A stretch of 64,000 bases of DNA from Ferrimonas lipolytica (lineage in GTDB: Bacteria; Pseudomonadota; Gammaproteobacteria; Enterobacterales; Shewanellaceae): the NCBI RefSeq assembly GCF_012295575.1, contig NZ_CP051180.1, forward strand, positions 1,674,001-1,738,000, in the 5' to 3' direction. Positions within the stretch are counted from its first letter, which is position 1; each line of letters opens with the position of its first letter. A program made the translations under genes and the position numbers. This document shows positions 26,589 to 34,358 of the stretch, in pieces. Under the pieces are notes generated by a model. The model was given only the letters and a program-made list of their open reading frames with translations, had not been told where the DNA came from and did not search any database.

Positions 26589-26650
26589 GCTGTGTACCAA
26601 TTAAGTGTTGCTCTTTCTAATGCTGTTAAAGCAGCGGCTAGACGACAGCG
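26589..26650 (-). repeat. Dispersed repeat, terminal fragment (inverted)
   Basis: About 60 bp that is the reverse complement of the last part of the repeat at 8121-8406 (ctgtgtaccaattaagtgtt, tgctgttaaagcagcggcta). Only the end is present; the match stops near 26650. It marks the left edge of the accessory island. Confidence 0.75.
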
Positions 26651-26694
26651 AAAAACTACGATTTAACGCACAAACCGCAGTTCATAAGGCGACA

Positions 26695-27402
26695 ATGGCT
26701 TCTTCTCGGTTCCCTGCGGCTTATCAGTTGATGGATATGCTCTCCCAAAGCCTACTTGAAGATGACATTATTCTCAGTCTTGATGGGCTTTCCAACACCG
26801 TAGCTACACTGTTCGGATATAGCGACGCCAAAGAAATGATGGATGATGAAAGCTTCAGCAACAAGGGACTGAATGAAATCAAATACCTCTATCATGACTC
26901 ATCATTTCTTGCCAAAAGGCTCGATAACATTGTCAAAAGTGAAGAGTCGGATAATGAAGACCTGTCCGGCGAAATGCTTTTCGACCATCTGCAAGATATT
27001 TTAGAAGGCTACCCCTTTGAACTGTTATCTGATGAGTCACTTGCTGAGAGGATCAGCGAGAGCGTCAACGAAAATAGTTACGATATTCTTGATAGTGAGG
27101 AGCTATCTTGCCCAAGAGCTGAAAGCGATACTGTTTTCGAAGATCTGTATTTAGAAGTTGAACGCTTCGACCTTGATACCGCTTTTGAAGTTACGATGAG
27201 CGGATACGCCAGCGGCCATCACAGAAAAGAGACTGACATGCCGGGTCAAGATTTGTCTGTTCGAGTAGTCGCCACATGCAAGCCAACCATAGGTAAGTTT
27301 GGCCTATCTGACTATCAGTTAGAAATCATTGGTTCACCCAGAGATTATGGTGACGATGCATATTCGAGCTCAAAAGATGTTCACGGCAGCGTTTCATCCT
27401 AG
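26695..27402 (+). CDS. Acidic protein of unknown function
   Basis: About 235 residues from the ATG at 26695, preceded by AAGG. An open frame extends to 26605, but its first 15 codons are repeat sequence, so the shorter start is preferred. No family recognised. It is soluble, acidic and Ser/Asp/Glu-rich ('DDIILSLDGLSNTVATLFGY', 'SEESDNEDLSGEMLFDHLQD'), with an aromatic-free C-terminus. No signal peptide or membrane helix is seen. It opens the accessory island after flhA and is followed by about 120 bp without features. Function unknown. Confidence 0.55.
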   Translation: MASSRFPAAYQLMDMLSQSLLEDDIILSLDGLSNTVATLFGYSDAKEMMDDESFSNKGLNEIKYLYHDSSFLAKRLDNIVKSEESDNEDLSGEMLFDHLQDILEGYPFELLSDESLAERISESVNENSYDILDSEELSCPRAESDTVFEDLYLEVERFDLDTAFEVTMSGYASGHHRKETDMPGQDLSVRVVATCKPTIGKFGLSDYQLEIIGSPRDYGDDAYSSSKDVHGSVSS

Positions 27403-27526
27403 GTTTATATTCTATTACGTTGCTGCTTTTCTTGGGCTGTGTCTTAAGTAACTGTTATCCGCTGACATAAAGATTGATCATTCACAATATAGTTTGATAC
27501 GCAATCTGTGATTAGGCTTCCCACAA

Positions 27527-28030
27527 TCACTTCTTTAACGAGGCTACTAAATCGCAGCTTCTTATCATCAATACAAGTCTGTCGATAGGGGATTCTCTGA
27601 AGCCAAACTTAGTGTAAAAGTTTCGTGCTTGATCATCGACTGCATGAACCAAAATTCCTGCACCACCAACAACCTCCATTGCGGCTACTGAGCGCAACAT
27701 ACAGTCTTTGAGCAGTCCAATCGCGACACCTTGACCTTGATAACGCGCATCTACCGCTGACCTTGCTAGCACAACCATAGGGATGGGATCAGGGCTATTG
27801 CGCTTTAAGGAACTGAACGCTGAGCTTCTTGATACCGATCCCATTGCGATCGCGTAGTAGCCCACAACTTCTTCCGTTTGGCTGTCTGTGACAACATATG
27901 TTTTGGCGGTCCCGCGAGCATTGCTTCTTAAAGCCTGTTGCCGAAGCCAAACGTCCAGAGAGGCTACACCGCAACTAAACGAGGCAGTGCTATCATTGTC
28001 GGTAATGATGCGAGGTTTGTTTATTCCCAA
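27527..28030 (-). CDS. GNAT acetyltransferase toxin (TacT-like)
   Basis: 167 residues starting at TTG 28030, overlapping the antitoxin stop by about 10 bp. GNAT features are clear: 'SCGVASLDVWLRQQALRSNA', 'EVVGYYAIAMGSVSRS', 'VVLARSAVDARYQGQGVAIG' (acetyl-CoA pyrophosphate loop QGQGVA), and 'ARNFYTKFGF'. Enzymes of this group (TacT, AtaT) acetylate the amino acid on charged tRNAs and stop translation. Paired with a DUF1778 protein upstream, this is a complete toxin-antitoxin operon. Confidence 0.9.
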   Translation of the reverse strand: MGINKPRIITDNDSTASFSCGVASLDVWLRQQALRSNARGTAKTYVVTDSQTEEVVGYYAIAMGSVSRSSAFSSLKRNSPDPIPMVVLARSAVDARYQGQGVAIGLLKDCMLRSVAAMEVVGGAGILVHAVDDQARNFYTKFGFRESPIDRLVLMIRSCDLVASLKK

Positions 28031-28287
28031 GGACTTTTCCTCTGAAATAGATCCTGTACGCCTTCGCTAACTTTTGCAGGTTCATCCAATGCAGTTTCAA
28101 ATGCTTCAAATGCTCTTTGTTCCAACTTGAAGTCTTTTTGATCTGCTAGCACCTTATACGCTTCGTTTAATGCGGCCTGTTGGATAAAGACGGTTCGATC
28201 CATGCTCTGCAAGGATGCAGCTGCGTCAATCACTTCGCGCACGGATGGTAGCACTCGCATGTTGATAGCAGCTGATTTGGTAGCCAT
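28021..28287 (-). CDS. DUF1778 antitoxin (TacA-like)
   Basis: 88 residues from the ATG at 28287 (an AGGATCGGG ribosome site precedes; the frame open to 28317 would run through the operator). The N-terminal ribbon-helix-helix ('AAINMRVLPSVREVIDAAAS') binds DNA, and the C-terminal tail ('EAFETALDEPAKVSEGVQDL') wraps the toxin. 'MDRTVFIQQAALNEAYKVL' is the DUF1778 hallmark. It precedes the GNAT toxin and should repress the operon from the palindromes at 28298-28359. Confidence 0.9.
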   Translation of the reverse strand: MATKSAAINMRVLPSVREVIDAAASLQSMDRTVFIQQAALNEAYKVLADQKDFKLEQRAFEAFETALDEPAKVSEGVQDLFQRKSPWE

Positions 28288-28297
28288 AGCCCGATCC

Positions 28298-28359
28298 TGT
28301 ATATCTAATAGATACACAGCATAATAGCAACCATGCCCGTGTAGTCAATAGCTACACAG
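28298..28359. promoter_or_regulatory. Paired operators of the TacAT-type operon
   Basis: Two inverted repeats upstream of the antitoxin: tatct-aat-agata (28302-28314) and gtgtag-N7-ctacac (28339-28357). Both contain 'aatag(a/c)tacacag', at 28307 and 28347, exactly 40 bp apart (about four helix turns). This fits cooperative binding by a ribbon-helix-helix antitoxin. Confidence 0.6.
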
Positions 28360-28418
28360 GAGGCTGTTTGCAAGGCTAGCCTGCGCAATTTGAACACACT
28401 ATATTGTCAGCGGACAGG

Positions 28419-29093
28419 TCAAGAGTTGCCAAAAACGATTGCAGCGATCACGAAGAATATGAACAGCGCAGAGAATAATTGGTGCGGGTCGAATGAGTCT
28501 TGGTCATCTTTCTGGCTGCGACTTGATAATGACTCTAATTTGGCGCGGCGCTGGATGGCGTTTAATTGTATGCGTTGGCTCTCTTTAAAACTTTCACTAA
28601 GTTCATCTTTTTTTATCGCAACGTTTTCGGTGACAACGGCCATATATCCATTAAAACTGTGATACGTACCATAATGATTACCGCCTTTTGAGCGTTCTTG
28701 GCGTTCACAGGCAAGGCTCAAGATGGCGTTACAGCCAGCGTGTTTCGCGGCTTTCTCTAAGTAGTTACGTCCCTCTTGAGGCGAGTTAAACCACGGCGAT
28801 TCGATATAGGTAGATCGAGTAACAGTGCCGTATTTTGGTTTATGGTTTTTGGTAAAAATGAATCCGTTTACCTTTTGCTCGATGGTTGTCGTTTCGCACA
28901 CTTCCATATTTCGGGCTTCATAACCCTTTGCGGTTTTAAACAAATCAAATTCAACAAGCTGACCAGACTTTAATTTGCTGAAGGTGCTGTTTTTTGACTT
29001 ATGGAAAAAGACATCCTTTTGGAGCCCTTTACATTTAATAAAACCAAAGCCTTCGTCGGCTAATACTTTTTTAATTGTTCCATTTTTTTTCAT
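28419..29093 (-). CDS. Cold-shock domain protein with C-terminal membrane anchor
   Basis: 224 residues. Residues 1-65 are a cold-shock/OB domain with both nucleic-acid motifs ('GFGFIKC' and 'DVFFHKSK'). A middle domain of about 60 residues ('YLEKAAKHAGCNAILSLACE', 'HYGTYHSFNGYMAVVTEN') resembles the small YbjQ-like/heavy-metal-binding fold. A charged linker and one hydrophobic helix ('LFSALFIFFVIAAIVFG') end the protein. Single-strand nucleic acid binding at the membrane is inferred. CSD proteins with C-terminal helices are known in Proteobacteria, but I cannot name this one. Confidence 0.75.
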   Translation of the reverse strand: MKKNGTIKKVLADEGFGFIKCKGLQKDVFFHKSKNSTFSKLKSGQLVEFDLFKTAKGYEARNMEVCETTTIEQKVNGFIFTKNHKPKYGTVTRSTYIESPWFNSPQEGRNYLEKAAKHAGCNAILSLACERQERSKGGNHYGTYHSFNGYMAVVTENVAIKKDELSESFKESQRIQLNAIQRRAKLESLSSRSQKDDQDSFDPHQLFSALFIFFVIAAIVFGNS

Positions 29094-29105
29094 TAAACTA
29101 ATCCA

Positions 29106-29294
29106 TTAACACCATGCAAGCGCATTATCTAATAGAGCCGATTTGGTACCAGTTATCATCGAGCAATTCCCAGTTATGCAATCGTTGATGGCAGAGAAGG
29201 CTGTACGAGCGAGTAGTAAAGATTCATAGTCGGTTAATCTTGATACGGGATTCATCAAGACGTAGGCCAACAACTCACAGGCTGTTGGCGGCAC
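29106..29294 (-). CDS. Doubtful or truncated hypothetical ORF
   Basis: A 62-codon frame from a GTG at 29294. The same frame continues open upstream to about 29390 without a plausible start codon ('RYRLTLSIWVDSNDRFVPPT'), suggesting the 3' end of a gene that lost its beginning next to higA. No family recognised. It could equally be chance coding. Confidence 0.25.
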   Translation of the reverse strand: MPPTACELLAYVLMNPVSRLTDYESLLLARTAFSAINDCITGNCSMITGTKSALLDNALAWC

Positions 29295-29383
29295 AAAGCG
29301 ATCATTAGAATCGACCCAAATCGAAAGAGTTAATCGATAGCGATTGGCAGAGCCTAAAACCTTCTCAAAGATGAAACATTTGA

Positions 29384-29803
29384 CTAGCCAATAAACAATG
29401 ACGCAGGCACTCCAAAACGCGCCGATAGTGCCTTGATGTGGTTGATAGTTAGAGCGCGCTTTACGCTCAAGATCATTGATACCGTCGATTTTGCTCCAAT
29501 TTCATTCTTGAAGTCACTTAACGTCAATTTATGCTGATCGATGATAAATCTTAGCATGGCGATACCTGAATCGAGCTTATCAATCGCTTGGTTGAACTCA
29601 CTAAACTGCTCAGCTTCTTCATACCTTTCAATCACTGGAAACATCAAGTCGATCAATGGCTGATGAGCATCATAATCTTCAATAAGCACTCCCATCGTGG
29701 CAATCAGTTCTTGATATTGCTCAGGTGATGATATACCGCTCACCCAAGGCATAACTTGATGCAACTGAGCTGCGGCTTTGTCCAATACAGCTATATCTAA
29801 CAT
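29384..29803 (-). CDS. higA: HigA-type HTH antitoxin (COG5499)
   Basis: 139 residues from the ATG at 29803 (preceded by AAGAGGTAACACA); the frame open to 29863 overlaps the toxin remnant. The C-terminal HTH ('LTLSDFKNEIGAKSTVSMIL', 'HIKALSARFGVPASLF') and helical N-terminus match the COG5499 antitoxins that partner HigB-type (COG4680) mRNA interferases. The partner upstream is broken, so the antitoxin is now without a working cognate toxin in this locus. Confidence 0.85.
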   Translation of the reverse strand: MLDIAVLDKAAAQLHQVMPWVSGISSPEQYQELIATMGVLIEDYDAHQPLIDLMFPVIERYEEAEQFSEFNQAIDKLDSGIAMLRFIIDQHKLTLSDFKNEIGAKSTVSMILSVKRALTINHIKALSARFGVPASLFIG

Positions 29804-29807
29804 TGTG

Positions 29808-29900
29808 TTACCTCTTAAGTTTCTTTTTACGGTATTGCTTTGTAATGCGGTCGTACTCCGCATGGCTCACAATGTTCTTAACGAAGCATTTACCTCCTAA
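29808..29900 (-). pseudogene. 3' remnant of a HigB-type toxin gene
   Basis: The last 27 codons ('FVKNIVSHAEYDRITKQYRK') match the C-terminal end of COG4680 HigB toxins (typical 'FIgTHAEYDkI'). Upstream of this the frame continues with unrelated sequence to a GTG at 30008 and into the end of the zinc-ribbon gene. The RelE-like core of about 65 residues is missing. It ends 4 bp before higA, the right place for higB. The exact left break is uncertain. Confidence 0.65.
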
Positions 29901-30004
29901 GGTTTTAGTGCTCCCATTTTTAACCGCGGTTAAAAGTAGAGGTCGGACGGTATCAAACCTGGTGGTCCACTGCCGACGTAAGAGCGCGTTCTGTTTAGAA
30001 ACAG

Positions 30005-32947
30005 TCACTGCTCATATTGGTTTCTTGATCGCTGGTAGACACTAAATTCATTGCAGGAACTAAAGCCAGCTTCCGTCAGGCAACGTCGACAGTATCCTTG
30101 ACGACCGTTGCGTAGTAGGTTGTCGTAATTGCCTGAAGAGCAACCATGCTCGGCCACCCCGCAGCGTGCGACCAGTCGCTGTTTTGTAGTGCTCAGGCGT
30201 GTATTGACAGGCGCTTCAGGCGTCTCTTCCAACGTAGGGAGTGCTAGCGGTTGCTGGTCTAGTATGCTAGCATGGAATGCCCACAAGAACTGCGCCAAAG
30301 CTAGTGTCTTGCCAAACGAATTACTTCGTTCGCCCGCCAGCGACGAGCAAACAGGGCAAAGGTGCTCATCTTTCGTCAGGCGTTTCAGCAAAGTTTGAGC
30401 GCTGCAGCATATAGGCGGGTGAGCTAGGACTTGCCCGTTATGCCTTTCAAAACAGCCACAACACAACTGGTAATGATTATCCCTTAGTTCTTGCAGTGTT
30501 GCTGTCGGGTAGCGCTGCCGTAGCTGTGCCAGCAACTCCGCTTTCTTGTCGGCATTGGCTTGGGCGTAACTCTCTGTCTGGCAGTCTGCGCACGGGCAAC
30601 CGGTCGTGTTCTGCGTTAGCCACTGACGCCATTCGACCAACTTCTGTGTCACCCGGTGTTGCTCTCCCCTAGTAGCTGTAAGCCAGTATTCTCCCGCATG
30701 GTAGGATAGTCCCAATCGGTTTGGGAAAGGACCTACCTGCCAGCCGCGTTCACTGAGCGCTGTCATCACAGTTTCCGCATGGGCGACAGTCAGATCCCGG
30801 CTTAGTGCCCGTGAGGGATGGATTCGCCATCCGCTGCCCAGACAATGTGGGCAACGGAACCCGTGATCATCGACCAGTTGCTGAAGCACTCGAGCTTCGC
30901 TTCGACCTCGAAAACTTGCGGCACCACAATCGGGACATTCAAGCCCCTGCTCCGACAGCGCATAAAAACTTATTAACACCTTATCCGGCAGTGCTGCCAG
31001 CAATTTTTCACCTAATGCTTCAAGGAGTCGTTGTTGTTTTAGTGCGCGATGGGTGGTCGCTATTTTTTTTGCCACCTCCGTTAGTTGCTCAGAGGTCATC
31101 CGGCGGTGCCCAGGGTGGTTGCATTTTGCCCGCCAAATTTGCCCTTTTTGTTTTAGTTGTATAAACACACTGACCGGCTTACGTGTCATAGATGCACCAC
31201 AGATTGCCCCGTTTGCGATCCATTGACCGTCGACCACCTGATGCGGATAGCAACAGACTAGGCCGGTTTTTTTTGCCGAACCCGGCACGATGGACTCCGG
31301 AGCATCAAAGTAATCCGCAAGGTCTGGGTACAGCGCCTGAATACAGTTTTTATCCGTAACAACCTGGTTGGCACAAGCGGGGCAACCTGTGTTTTGCACC
31401 GTACGCCTGTAGAGTGACGTCTTCCAGCGATGTCCACAGCCATCTTTGCTGCAGCGCCACGGCAGTGATTGGTCATAAGTCGGCGACAACTCATGCAGTC
31501 GCAACGGCGTGCGAGCGATATCTAGCTCACACACCAAGTGCGGAAACTTCGCCGCCGCTGATTCTGCCGCGTCGATGTTGACCATATGGAAGAAGTAGCC
31601 TGCGGCGACATCGAATTGATTTAACGCCGACGGTAGGTTCACTGGGCGTGACAGCAATCTGCCAACAAGGAGCAATAACGTCCTCAGGTCTGGAAGGAGT
31701 TCGCCAAGGCCATTCGTTTTTCTCAATAATGTGTGCGTGGTGGTTGGCAGCGCATAAAGACCTTGTTCCCGTATCCGAATCACCTGCCAGCCTGCCGCAC
31801 GCAGCGTTTCGTCTTTTTTTTGATCGCGTATGGCTACTTTCTGTTCTTTGTGATAATGCTTACCATCATATTCGATGGCAATTTTTATTCGTTGCCACTG
31901 AATCGCGATGTCAATCTCTACCCCGTCAACTCGGTGACGGTGGATGACTTCGGCGTCGGGTAGGTTGGCTTGGATTTCCAGATACAGCAGACACTCGGCC
32001 CGAGAGGTCTGCTGATGCGAGCAACGTCCACAAATGGTGCCATCTTGATATCGGGCCTTTGGACTGGCCGTCGTGTAATGGCCTCTAGGGCAGAGCCAGT
32101 GCACTGATTTCGTATAGCCGACGTGAACGAGCTCTGGCGGCTCGCTATTACGTTTGCTTGGATCTAACCCTGACTGATCATAACAATACTGTTTCGCCAG
32201 CCAGTCATGATCAGCCACCGTACCTTGCTCAGCACGGTAGGTTTCTCGACGGGTGTCGGTGCTATTGATGCATTCGGTGCATCCGCTGTAATCGGCAAAC
32301 TGTCGGTAGGTTCGATGTCGTTCAACCCCGCAGCGGCGGCACGTGAACGGCAAAGTGATATATGCTCCATCCTTAATGCGCATAGCTTTTCGGTGTGCCT
32401 CAGTGGCCAGGTAACCCAACCAGTGCTGCTGCTTGAGCAAAGTGTATACAGAGTCGCGGATATGAGTGCGGTCGCCACCGGGACAAAACGGGCAGTGAGG
32501 GAACCGGTTACGGTTGGAAAGCCGAGCAGGCCATACATGGTAGTGCTTTCTGGCGCAGCGCCACCATGCCTCCTTGTGCGTATCGCCCGGTACGTCGTTG
32601 AGCGTCAATAGTCCCCGATGCAGAGGCTCAACCCAGCGGACGAACTCCAGCACCAGTTTGGGGAAGCGTGATGCAAAACTCGGCTTCCCGTTTACTAGGA
32701 AGCTATCTCGATCGCGCAGGATACGTTGCTTGCTGCGGCATTTGGCGTCCTTGCAGCAAATACGATGTGGTTTTAGGGTGCCATAGCGGCATAGGTAATT
32801 GGGACTCAGCGATACACGTTCACCACAAAAAAAACAGTTGAACCAGTAATAGCAATTGCTGCCAGTGGTGATTTGAGACAATGGTACCGTATTTCGTGAA
32901 CTATAGAGCTGCACTAGAATAGGAACCTTATTGCATTGGTATGCCAT
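30005..32947 (-). CDS. Giant multi-zinc-ribbon protein with Vsr/DUF559-like nuclease domain
   Basis: 980 residues. Roughly ten Cys-pair zinc ribbons are spread over the protein, several with the DUF4379/treble-clef form W-x-C…H…C-P-x-C (e.g. 'HWLCPRGHYTTASPKARYQD', 'LPWRCSKDGCGHRWKTSLYR'). About residues 335-410 form a PD-(D/E)xK nuclease of the very-short-patch-repair/DUF559 type ('HRVDGVEIDIAIQWQRIKIA', 'IEYDGKHYHKEQ', 'LRAAGWQVIRIREQGL'). The gene is visibly richer in GC than its flanks and sits where the 5' part of higB should be. DNA recognition by ribbons plus cleavage is inferred; a defence or mobile-element role is likely but unproven. Confidence 0.8.
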   Translation of the reverse strand: MAYQCNKVPILVQLYSSRNTVPLSQITTGSNCYYWFNCFFCGERVSLSPNYLCRYGTLKPHRICCKDAKCRSKQRILRDRDSFLVNGKPSFASRFPKLVLEFVRWVEPLHRGLLTLNDVPGDTHKEAWWRCARKHYHVWPARLSNRNRFPHCPFCPGGDRTHIRDSVYTLLKQQHWLGYLATEAHRKAMRIKDGAYITLPFTCRRCGVERHRTYRQFADYSGCTECINSTDTRRETYRAEQGTVADHDWLAKQYCYDQSGLDPSKRNSEPPELVHVGYTKSVHWLCPRGHYTTASPKARYQDGTICGRCSHQQTSRAECLLYLEIQANLPDAEVIHRHRVDGVEIDIAIQWQRIKIAIEYDGKHYHKEQKVAIRDQKKDETLRAAGWQVIRIREQGLYALPTTTHTLLRKTNGLGELLPDLRTLLLLVGRLLSRPVNLPSALNQFDVAAGYFFHMVNIDAAESAAAKFPHLVCELDIARTPLRLHELSPTYDQSLPWRCSKDGCGHRWKTSLYRRTVQNTGCPACANQVVTDKNCIQALYPDLADYFDAPESIVPGSAKKTGLVCCYPHQVVDGQWIANGAICGASMTRKPVSVFIQLKQKGQIWRAKCNHPGHRRMTSEQLTEVAKKIATTHRALKQQRLLEALGEKLLAALPDKVLISFYALSEQGLECPDCGAASFRGRSEARVLQQLVDDHGFRCPHCLGSGWRIHPSRALSRDLTVAHAETVMTALSERGWQVGPFPNRLGLSYHAGEYWLTATRGEQHRVTQKLVEWRQWLTQNTTGCPCADCQTESYAQANADKKAELLAQLRQRYPTATLQELRDNHYQLCCGCFERHNGQVLAHPPICCSAQTLLKRLTKDEHLCPVCSSLAGERSNSFGKTLALAQFLWAFHASILDQQPLALPTLEETPEAPVNTRLSTTKQRLVARCGVAEHGCSSGNYDNLLRNGRQGYCRRCLTEAGFSSCNEFSVYQRSRNQYEQ

Positions 32948-33036
32948 AGCACTGCCTACTTTGCCTCCCTAGTTTCATGTGAGTCAGCAGCTATCCTAGA
33001 CCGTTTCCAGCGCCACCGTTCACAAAAACCGTAGTG

Positions 33037-33141
33037 CTACTTGTTTTTGCCTAGGTAGCGGGCATATAAGGCTATCACTAAAACGAAAAGTTGAAGCACA
33101 CCTGCTGCCATTAGAAGGCTTTCATTCGACATTGCATGCAT
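33037..33141 (-). CDS. 34-residue single-helix membrane peptide
   Basis: The frame from the ATG at 33141 reads a short polar start, one hydrophobic helix ('LLMAAGVLQLFVLVIALYAR') and a basic tail ending LGKNK. An excellent TAAGGAG ribosome site lies 7 bp upstream. It lies about 90 bp upstream of the zinc-ribbon gene on the same strand. Single-helix peptides of this kind can be type I toxins or small regulators; no family recognised. Confidence 0.5.
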   Translation of the reverse strand: MHAMSNESLLMAAGVLQLFVLVIALYARYLGKNK

Positions 33142-33251
33142 AGTTAACTCCTTATGGATAGCTACTCAGTGCTTCCCAGAAATCGATAAGATCAACGCCA
33201 ATCATGGTTACTGACAAACCTACCGCCAATTCTAACTTTGCGCAAATTTAG

Positions 33252-33407
33252 AACCTAGAGCTCGTAAAAAAGCTAGCTGAGTACCTTGAGTTTATCCTTC
33301 TAGTACATGAGCTAGTTCACCAGCAAGAACGCCAACACAATGCCCGTTTTAAGGATCTGATGGATAAGTTCCTTCCCAACTTGGCGCGAACGCCGCGACC
33401 TGCTTAA
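33252..33407 (+). pseudogene. 3' remnant of a YgjP/DUF45-type metallopeptidase gene
   Basis: 52 codons in frame to TAA at 33405, preceded by an in-frame TAG. The product 'LEFILLVHELVHQQERQHNA' followed by RFKDLMDKFLPN matches the zinc-binding HExxH end of the YgjP-like M48/DUF45 family ('LEYvvvHELvHLlErnHs.rF..lmd..mP.w'). The N-terminal two-thirds is absent. Family members often lie beside type I restriction genes, so this is probably debris of an earlier island cargo. Confidence 0.6.
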
Positions 33408-33550
33408 CAGCCTGCCGCCTGCTTATGATGATTGCCAGTATTAGGTATACAAACGGAATTGCTCTGGTAATCAGCGTTCCAGAGTGCCCAATCTCGTACC
33501 ACTGTTTCGCAGAATCAGCGCAGACATGGCCGGCGATACGCCCAGATCGG

Positions 33551-33994
33551 CTAGCTAAAGTCACCGAAATGCATCTTTTTCAGTACTTGGGTAATTAAAC
33601 TCCTACCTACATCGAGCCCTATTAGTTCCGTCGGAGTTTTTCCTTCGAGTAGTGGAATCGACGAACTCAACCAGCGAATTGTTCGTTCTTTATCACCAAA
33701 TACGTCCGCAGTTTGCATTATAAGAAAGAGTATCGCGACCACTTGATCTGACTCTGCACTACTGAGTCGTGCATCCCGATTTGATTCAGCGTCAAGCAGA
33801 TAGTCTTCGCCAAGAACTGACATGAAAATCGATTCGCTTCCTAAAAAACCAACAACGTCTTGAACCTCTGAACGTTTTAGGCCCGGCATTACAGCTAGCC
33901 ATCTCCCTTGGATTGTACTCAAATCAAAATCAGGCACTAGACTGTTAATCTGATTAGACCAGTCGTTAGTTGAGCGGTAGTAAGTTGGATCCAT
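33551..33994 (-). CDS. Xre/MbcA/ParS-type antitoxin without visible toxin
   Basis: 147 residues. A helical N-terminal half, with 'LKRSEVQDVVGFLGSESIFM' as a possible HTH, is followed by the toxin-binding C-terminal domain: 'IRWLSSSIPLLEGKTPTELI', 'GLDVGRSLITQVLKKMHFGD'. That block is the hallmark of DUF2384 antitoxins, which normally precede a RES-domain NAD-degrading toxin. Downstream there is only a peptidase remnant and an unconvincing 71-codon frame, so the toxin is missing or unrecognisable. Confidence 0.75.
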   Translation of the reverse strand: MDPTYYRSTNDWSNQINSLVPDFDLSTIQGRWLAVMPGLKRSEVQDVVGFLGSESIFMSVLGEDYLLDAESNRDARLSSAESDQVVAILFLIMQTADVFGDKERTIRWLSSSIPLLEGKTPTELIGLDVGRSLITQVLKKMHFGDFS

Positions 33995-34358
33995 AAGAAC
34001 GTTCCCACCTTCACTTCAATTAGTACATAGCTTTAGCCGCTTTGAGTTAGATAGTTGCAAGCTAGCATTTTGAATGCGATGAATCGACTCTATGCATTTG
34101 CTATCGAACTAAATCGTATCATCATAAAGTTACCATAACCCTTGAAGTAGCTGACCAAATAACGAACATTGATTGTTGTGGTTGCCCAATTCGCAGGTAA
34201 AAATAGAAGATATCGGTATTAGGGTTTCGAGGTGTGGAACATGGGGCCCAAGCCCTTAATCTTATAGGTGACGAGACTAAATCAGCTCAATACCGTATCA
34301 AACGGCTATAGCCATGGTAGTATTTTGCTAATCCGTTCTGTTTACTGAGCAACAGACT
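33995..34358. other. Gene-free stretch
   Basis: About 360 bp, AT-rich, between the Xre-type antitoxin and the lone DUF1778 gene. I see no gene, terminator or clear repeat in it. Confidence 0.5.

Noticed and set aside
33349-33564. 71-codon minus-strand frame after the Xre-type antitoxin, considered as its toxin
   Set aside because: It shows no RES-domain features and runs antisense over the metallopeptidase remnant.
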